64,000 nucleotides of DNA from Isoetes taiwanensis (Eukaryota > Streptophyta > Lycopodiopsida > Isoetales > Isoetaceae): contig JAJEKV010000216.1 in assembly GCA_021234155.1 (NCBI GenBank), forward strand, positions 60,001 through 124,000. The letters run 5' to 3'. Position numbers and translations under genes: made by a program. The notes beneath the pieces were generated by a model. That model was given only the letters and a program-made list of their open reading frames with translations, ran no database searches and had not been told where the DNA came from. Positions 58,241 through 64,000 of the stretch are shown here, in pieces; within the stretch, counting starts at the first letter, position 1; each line of letters begins with the position of its first letter.

Positions 58241-58964
58241 TGTTTCAAAATCTGCAAGCATTGGGAAAGGGAATGTAAGGAACATTCTTTGGAGCTTTGG
58301 ACCCGGGTTCAATTCCGGGCAGGCGATAAATGTTCAATGTTCCGTAAAATTAAAAACAAGAAAGCGAATGCGGTAGAAATATTAGAATGCAAGTAAGAAT
58401 CACGGGAATGCAAGCGGTATGTTGAGTAAAACTTAGAATGCAAAGAAGGGGACATTAGGTAAAGAATATATGGCACGTGGTGGCGACTCATTGGCGATTG
58501 GACGAGAATGAACCCTAACCAAACTTTACGTGTAAAGAATGCCAAGTTCTTTTATAGAGATGGAGAGTTTTTGTATGTAATGCTTTCTTATTGTTTTGTT
58601 TGAAAAACTTTTCTTGTCTCCACACCAATACGCTTGACTCCATCCACAGGCACCATTCCGGTGCTTTGTTTGAAACCTCTTCTTTGTCTCTGCACAAATA
58701 TGCTTCACTCCTTCTAGAACTACCATTCCCAAGGCGCAAGCCCCTCGCCACGATTCTCTCGCATGATGACGATGGAGCATTTTTTTTTTTCTTTCCGCTC
58801 CTTCTTTCTCTTCATGCTTGTTTGTGTTTTACAAAGCAAGCATAGATGCATGTGGCTCAGTACATTTGAATCTCAATGGTTGTGGAAAACACTTATGTGC
58901 AGAGGAAGGAAGCCCCTTTTGTAGCTCTTCTTACTTGCTTTGCTTTTATACTCCATAAAGAACA
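58241..58964 (+). repeat. Segmental duplication copy B, right part
   Basis: Matches copy A from 19099 to about 19844 and resumes directly after the CACTA and its TCA duplicate. An 11-bp stretch of copy A (GGGAGAAACCC) is missing here. Confidence 0.92.
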
Positions 58965-61900
58965 CCCCCCCTCTACGCCAAGACACGGCGCAAGGTCCTA
59001 GTCGAATCGATAACAACGATCACTCAGGACTCTGCGAGCAACACGAAAACCAATAAATTCCGGAGATGGGATGTTCTAGTTCTCTAAACTCTGCGTGGAT
59101 AACAGAGATATTAAAATTGTAGATGCACATAAAAATCAAGGAACACCATACATCCGAAGAAGTACATGCTTGCAAAACGGAAGAATGAGTTCTTGAGTAA
59201 AAACTTGAGCTTTTGCCAATACAAACTAAGACACCCACCCCGTGAAAACTGTGTTTCAACCTCGGGATCTATCATGTGGCATCCATGCATGGAGCTGAAA
59301 ATTCCATTATCTCGCAATAACACGAACCCGTAAAATCAAACGCAAATATATGATCCACAATTTAGGAAATATTCAAAACCTGGACATCTCGATGGTGGAA
59401 GCGATGGATCGGATAAGAACGCCCACAACAGAAAGAAATAAAAACTTGATGAAATTTTGAGGGAAAAAAAACATCCCGATTTTTGGATAAGGGAATGTGT
59501 GCCTGGCATGCAACATTTTGACCATTAAAAACTGTATTTTCTTGGATGCATTTCGATTAGCAAATACTATCCCACATTGAAAATGATATTTGTTAGCCAT
59601 GGGGTTTGTATTGCAATATACAGGAACTTGCAAACGCAGGAGGCAAAGTAGGATCTCAACAATGTGAAGGAGCATTACCTAGATGGAGATCAGACAGATT
59701 GAAGTGGCTATGAATCTGGCATCAAATGCAAATGCATTTGCTAGAGCAAAGATAGAAGTCTTGACTACACACGCCAAATTACCTCCAAGCCAAAAGCAAC
59801 ACAATCTATTTTTTTGAAACCAAGGGTGAGAAGCCCAAAGAGCTGATATACAAAGAGCACTTACTTGCTTCCACATGGTTGCATTCTGCTCCATTCAAAG
59901 GGGCAGCAACCTGAGCAACCATGAAGTACCATTATCAATCCATAAGAAATGATATAAATAAGAAATGATATAAATGAAGCTAAGACATCACTATCTCATA
60001 ATGTTAATTGGCAAGCTAGTAGTTTTGCAAGTGGTCAGAATGACATACAATATACTTTGAAGAACAAATCTAAAATGCAAGTTGAGAGCAAAGGACATAA
60101 CTCTTACCTAGTTTGAAGAAATTGTGCTTGCAATTTACCATGTTGAATTTGGATTTTGTAATCTTGAAGCCTCAAAGTAACTATGCTTGGGTCTCTAGAA
60201 AATCTGGAATGCTCACAGGAAAAGATGGAATTCGTGAAAAATGAATGGAGATATATCCTCTGAGTCTGCATAGCAAAGCTATTCTAGATACGTAGATGAG
60301 TTTGATTTCTTAATCTACCATATATATAGCAATATTCTTGTAGATAATCTTGCAACTTAGTGGGAAATGGACTTACATCTCATACCTTCTCACTTTGAAC
60401 TTGTCGGCTTGTGGAATGAAGCTCTCCATTATGGGCCAGATGTTACATTTGCCTCTCGCTATCTTATTCAATCCTTTAGCACAAAAGATTGTGCTGCATG
60501 CCACCAACAAAACTATTAGTCCATTATGACCACAATAAACACATGAAATCAGACATGGAGAAATTACAAAAAGAAAGTAGAAAAGCAATACAGAGTAGTC
60601 TATTGCTGGTGCTATAGCCAGAGCATTCAATTTGAAGCTGCACAAATAGCTGCTCCAATGGACTATGGTGCCACAATTTGTAGGCAACTACATCATCAGG
60701 TACATATTTGTAAGCAATGGCAGATCTGGAAGAAGAAAAGTCAAGCTAATATTTCCATATTCTATGTACCTTGAAGTAACAAAAACTCTTGACTTTTTGG
60801 ACTATTGCTGGATCAATCATAGAAATAAAACATACCATGTATTCCGCTGGGGATTCGAAGTCCTGCACTACATGCTCCATATTATAAGTTTCTCTTGCAA
60901 GCAAAACTTATCCTATTGCAAAAGCTTCTCTAAGTTTCTAAGTTTTGGGAACCAAATATCATACACAACAACCATGCCTTTCCATGTAGCAACCAAGCAG
61001 AACGATTTTGAGAGCCATACAATAAAGGCCTTAAAAATAGAGATGCAAAAAGGGAGTCCCTGTCTTCAAGGACTCCAGAAAATCTGCTATAAAACTCAAA
61101 AACCGGAAGGGGGCTCCAAAACAGTGCCTTACCTGAACTATTCTGGAGCAAATAGTCTGCATCTAAAGTGTTCTTCTGCACATTTAACATTTAACAATAA
61201 GGATCCCTACTCTGAGCTTATAACGGGCATGAAGTGTTCACAATGCAACAACCGCAAAAGATAAACCTTGAAAATGGAAAACGTGGCCATAAGTGGCTGC
61301 ATACAGGCAAGTAAAGATGTTGAATGAAGTACCTGCACATAGCAGATACGGTGAACTTCAGCTCACCGCGCAATTACAAACATGGCTCGTAATGAACTTC
61401 TATGTAATCGCAATTCTATGGTGTTGACACTCAGATCAATGATATTAATGGGTAAGAATAGAAGTTGCATACAACTAAAATGATTACCTTGTTATGCAAG
61501 GATGCCATGAAAACATGTTGATATAGATGAACAAATCTAATTAAATAACCGTAGTGCCTTCAAGCCCAATAATAAAGAATGAAATACCAATTCTTGAAGC
61601 AATAAACCACTCGCATTTGATGCAGCTATCCATCCCTATTCGTTGGCAACCATATCATGCATGGTAAGTATGAGTTAGGGTTATCAGAGCTCGATATGCA
61701 ATCAGTCAAGAAATTTGACCTAAGTAATACCATGACAGCGATCACTCGGGACTCTAGAAAGCACCACTAAAACCAATAAATTCGTGAGATGGGATGTTCT
61801 AGTTCTCTAAACTGCGTGGATATAACAGAGATATTAAAATTATAGATGCACATAAAAATCAAGGAACACCATACATCTGAAGAAGTACATGCTTGCAAAA

Positions 61901-63985
61901 ACGGAAGAATGAGTTCTTCAGGCAGAAAACTTGAGCTTTTGCCAATACAAACTAAGACAGTCCACCCCAGGAAAACTGTGGTTTCAACCCCTGGGATCTA
62001 TCATGTGGCATCCATGCATGGAGCTGAAATTCCATTATCCGGCAATAACACGAACCCGTAAAATCAAACGCAAATATATGATCCACAGTTTAGGAAATAT
62101 TCAAAACCCGACATCTCGATGGTCGGAAGCGATGGATCGAATAAGAACGCCAAATGTAAAAGAAATAAAAACTTGATGAAATTTTGAGGGAAAAAAACAT
62201 CCCGATTTTTGGATAACCGGGAATGTGTGCCTGGCAGCCAAAATCTTCATAATCTTAGGAAATTAACCTTAAAAAAAATTCCAAAACTTTTTCGGGACCT
62301 CGGAAAACCGAATTTAAACAATAGGATACTATTTAGGCATAAAACTATTACTTAAATTGACGAAACAATTTGTTTAATTTTTTGTAAAAGGTGGTCACAA
62401 TATTGATGTAGATGTATGGTAAATATGTTAATTGACACTTCACAAACGTATATATATATATTGCCATTATTTTGCTACAAAAATGTCATAAAGTTTACGC
62501 AACATTGCAATGGACTAGCATGGAATTGTATCATGAAAGTGCCACAATAGTCACATAAAGGTGTCAATTGATGGACAATATATAGAATAGAATAGAATAG
62601 AATATACATTAACGTCCCTCAGGCCGTGAGGCCCCGGACTTGTGTGTAGCATCCTGCGAGCTCCCAAAAATTAGGGTGCTGCCAACAAACAGAGGCGACA
62701 TGATTTATATAGCCTTCTAGCGGGCTTCACTTGTCTTTTTATTACCCGCATCGTGCTTTTTAGTTGGCTTCTTTTGGCCATACACAATGCATCGTTATCA
62801 ACAGACTTTGAGTCTGTCCCTTTGTGGGCCTTTTCGATTCGCCTCGGCCGTGCTTCTCGTGAGTTATCGGACCCTTCTCTTTGTGCACCCGGTGTCTAAT
62901 TATCATCTCTTTTATAGCTTTCGCTACATCTGTAAGCGTCTCTTCTTTGTCCATCAGTGCTGGGAGTGGGAGGTCCCACCTGACCTTGTTAAATTTGGAC
63001 CTTATGTCTGTGTAGACCGGACATTCTTTGACCATATGCCTCTCGTCCTCTATTTTGCTCAGATCACATAGTCCGGCATATTCTCTCTGCTTTCTGTCTA
63101 TATTTCTCCACCTATCTTTCTCGATTCGAGATCGTGGCTTCCCATTTCGAATCTAGCTAGCTGTTTCCTCATTGTTTCTACATAGCAGGTTGCTTTTGTA
63201 TGTAATGTGTCCTATCTGCCCCCGTGGATTGAAGACTCCCAATAGCCATTCCACTTTTGGACCTGTATGCTGTGCCAGCCAACTTCTCATTGCCCTGTCG
63301 GTCCATTCTTCTTCCCATCCATTTGCTTGTATGATATGATTTAATTGCAACCCCATGTTTGCCGGCCCACCCTCGCCACATCGTTAAACCATCCCTTGCC
63401 TTTTACTATGTGTTGCTTTGCTGATTCCTCCATTGCTAGTGATGATAACTTATCCTCTTTCCCATAACTGTTATCCTTTATTAGGTACCTTATTGTTCTT
63501 TCCCATGCTCTCACCTCCATTGGTTTTTCTCCTGTTTCATATATGATTGTTGCTAATGATGTACCTGCTTTCACTCGGAATTTCGTCCGTACAATCGCTC
63601 TCAAGATCCCTTCCTGTTTCTCCCATTTTTCTCTCGTTGGGCCCGCCCCCACGTTTCACATCCGTATAAAATACACACAAAATGCACCAATTAAACATTA
63701 TAATCGATGCTATTGTGATGTAATATAAGATGCAAATATACAATAATTTGGACGTAAATTTGACTCAAATGCACGTGAAATTTGCCGTTAATATTGTTAT
63801 TAAGGTCATCCTTGTATCATATCGGCATGACACAATAAATGGCCTTAACAAGTGACGCCTGTGTGTGACATCAAACCACGACATATATAGTGACAATTTT
63901 TGTCAATTTGTAGCTCACTTAAAAGAAATTTAGTGTCATTTTTTTGACGCTATACTTGACAAAAATACCCTATCCTGTTGTAGTG
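58965..63985. repeat. Rearranged second copy of the CACTA right half
   Basis: After ~45 unmatched bases beginning CCCCCCCTCTACGCC, 59012-59508 matches 57080-57577. Then 59509 onward matches 54851 up to 57928, so a head-to-tail junction joins the two (57577 to 54851, sharing GCA). At 62585 a LINE interrupts. From 63674 to 63985 the CACTA right terminus follows, ending CCTGTTGTAGTG, then TCA and TGTTGGGAGAAA, the undeleted copy-A flank. Confidence 0.88.
62586..63673 (-). mobile_element. 5'-truncated LINE in the second CACTA right end
   Basis: The minus strand encodes a non-LTR retrotransposon C-terminal region: REKWEKQEGILRAIVRTKF, ETGEKPMEVRAWERTIRYLI (63341-63652), then EDERHMVKECPVYTDIRSKF (about 62985-63060), the Cys/His-type end of many LINE reverse-transcriptase proteins. 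The tail at its left edge is (ATTCT)n on the minus strand. The uninterrupted CACTA sequence is at about 57928 (GACAATATATATGTCAC). No clear target-site duplication. The YADD core and N-terminal parts are absent. Confidence 0.82.
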
Positions 63986-64000
63986 TCATGTTGGGAGAAA
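63986..64000 (+). repeat. Start of a third duplication flank
   Basis: TCATGTTGGGAGAAA is identical to copy A at 19096-19110. The window ends here, so continuation is unseen. Confidence 0.85.

Noticed and set aside
60665-61264. Longest plus-strand frame of the right half (199 codons)
   Set aside because: It is absent as a continuous frame in the paired copy at 55988-56600, resembles no family, and lies antisense to more protein-like minus-strand exons.

Overview
The window looks like land-plant nuclear DNA: AT-rich, intron-split genes, and plant-type transposons (a CACTA/En-Spm element with TNP2 and DUF4216-type domains, Helitrons, LINEs). The plant host families recognised are a DUF248 putative methyltransferase, a NADAR exon of the kind found in the riboflavin enzyme PYRR, a CAMK-like protein kinase and a receptor-kinase fragment. 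A non-seed vascular plant such as a fern is my guess from the repeat-gorged architecture; the sequence does not prove it.

Layout. (1) Copy A of a segmental duplication runs from 1 to ~19844. It carries a DUF3504 (Crypton-recombinase-like) fragment, an FCP1/NIF phosphatase-like fragment, an unidentified ORF, a membrane-protein exon, a NADAR exon, and a nearly intact kinase gene (16605-17563). (2) 19845-24572 is a unique spacer with a transposon-derived gene (SDG...QFK...HGKG...DGAGA motifs) and a foldback element. (3) Copy B of the same block runs from 24573 to 37024. (4) A 21.2-kb CACTA element (37025-58237, TSD TCA) interrupts copy B. It holds a minus-strand TNP2-type transposase, a plus-strand TnpA-like gene, three nested insertions or insertion ends (two LINEs, one Helitron plus a second Helitron end) and several captured host-gene fragments. 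(5) 58241-64000 holds copy-B flank, a rearranged second copy of the CACTA right half carrying its own LINE, and again the right target flank.

The two copies serve as each other's empty sites. Copy A has a 6694-bp Helitron (2224-8917, 5' TC, 3' hairpin plus CTAG, inserted between A and T) that copy B lacks at 26800/26801. Copy B has the CACTA element that copy A lacks at 19096-19098. The order of events can therefore be read: block duplication, then Helitron into A and CACTA into B, then duplication of the CACTA right end with its flank, then a LINE into that second right end.

Most genes here are broken. Small differences between copies A and B concentrate at CAG/CTG sites, in both directions, and often replace them with CG-containing strings. 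This resembles methylation-dependent long-read base-calling error, so many apparent frameshifts may be artefacts. No CRISPR array, rRNA or credible tRNA gene was seen.
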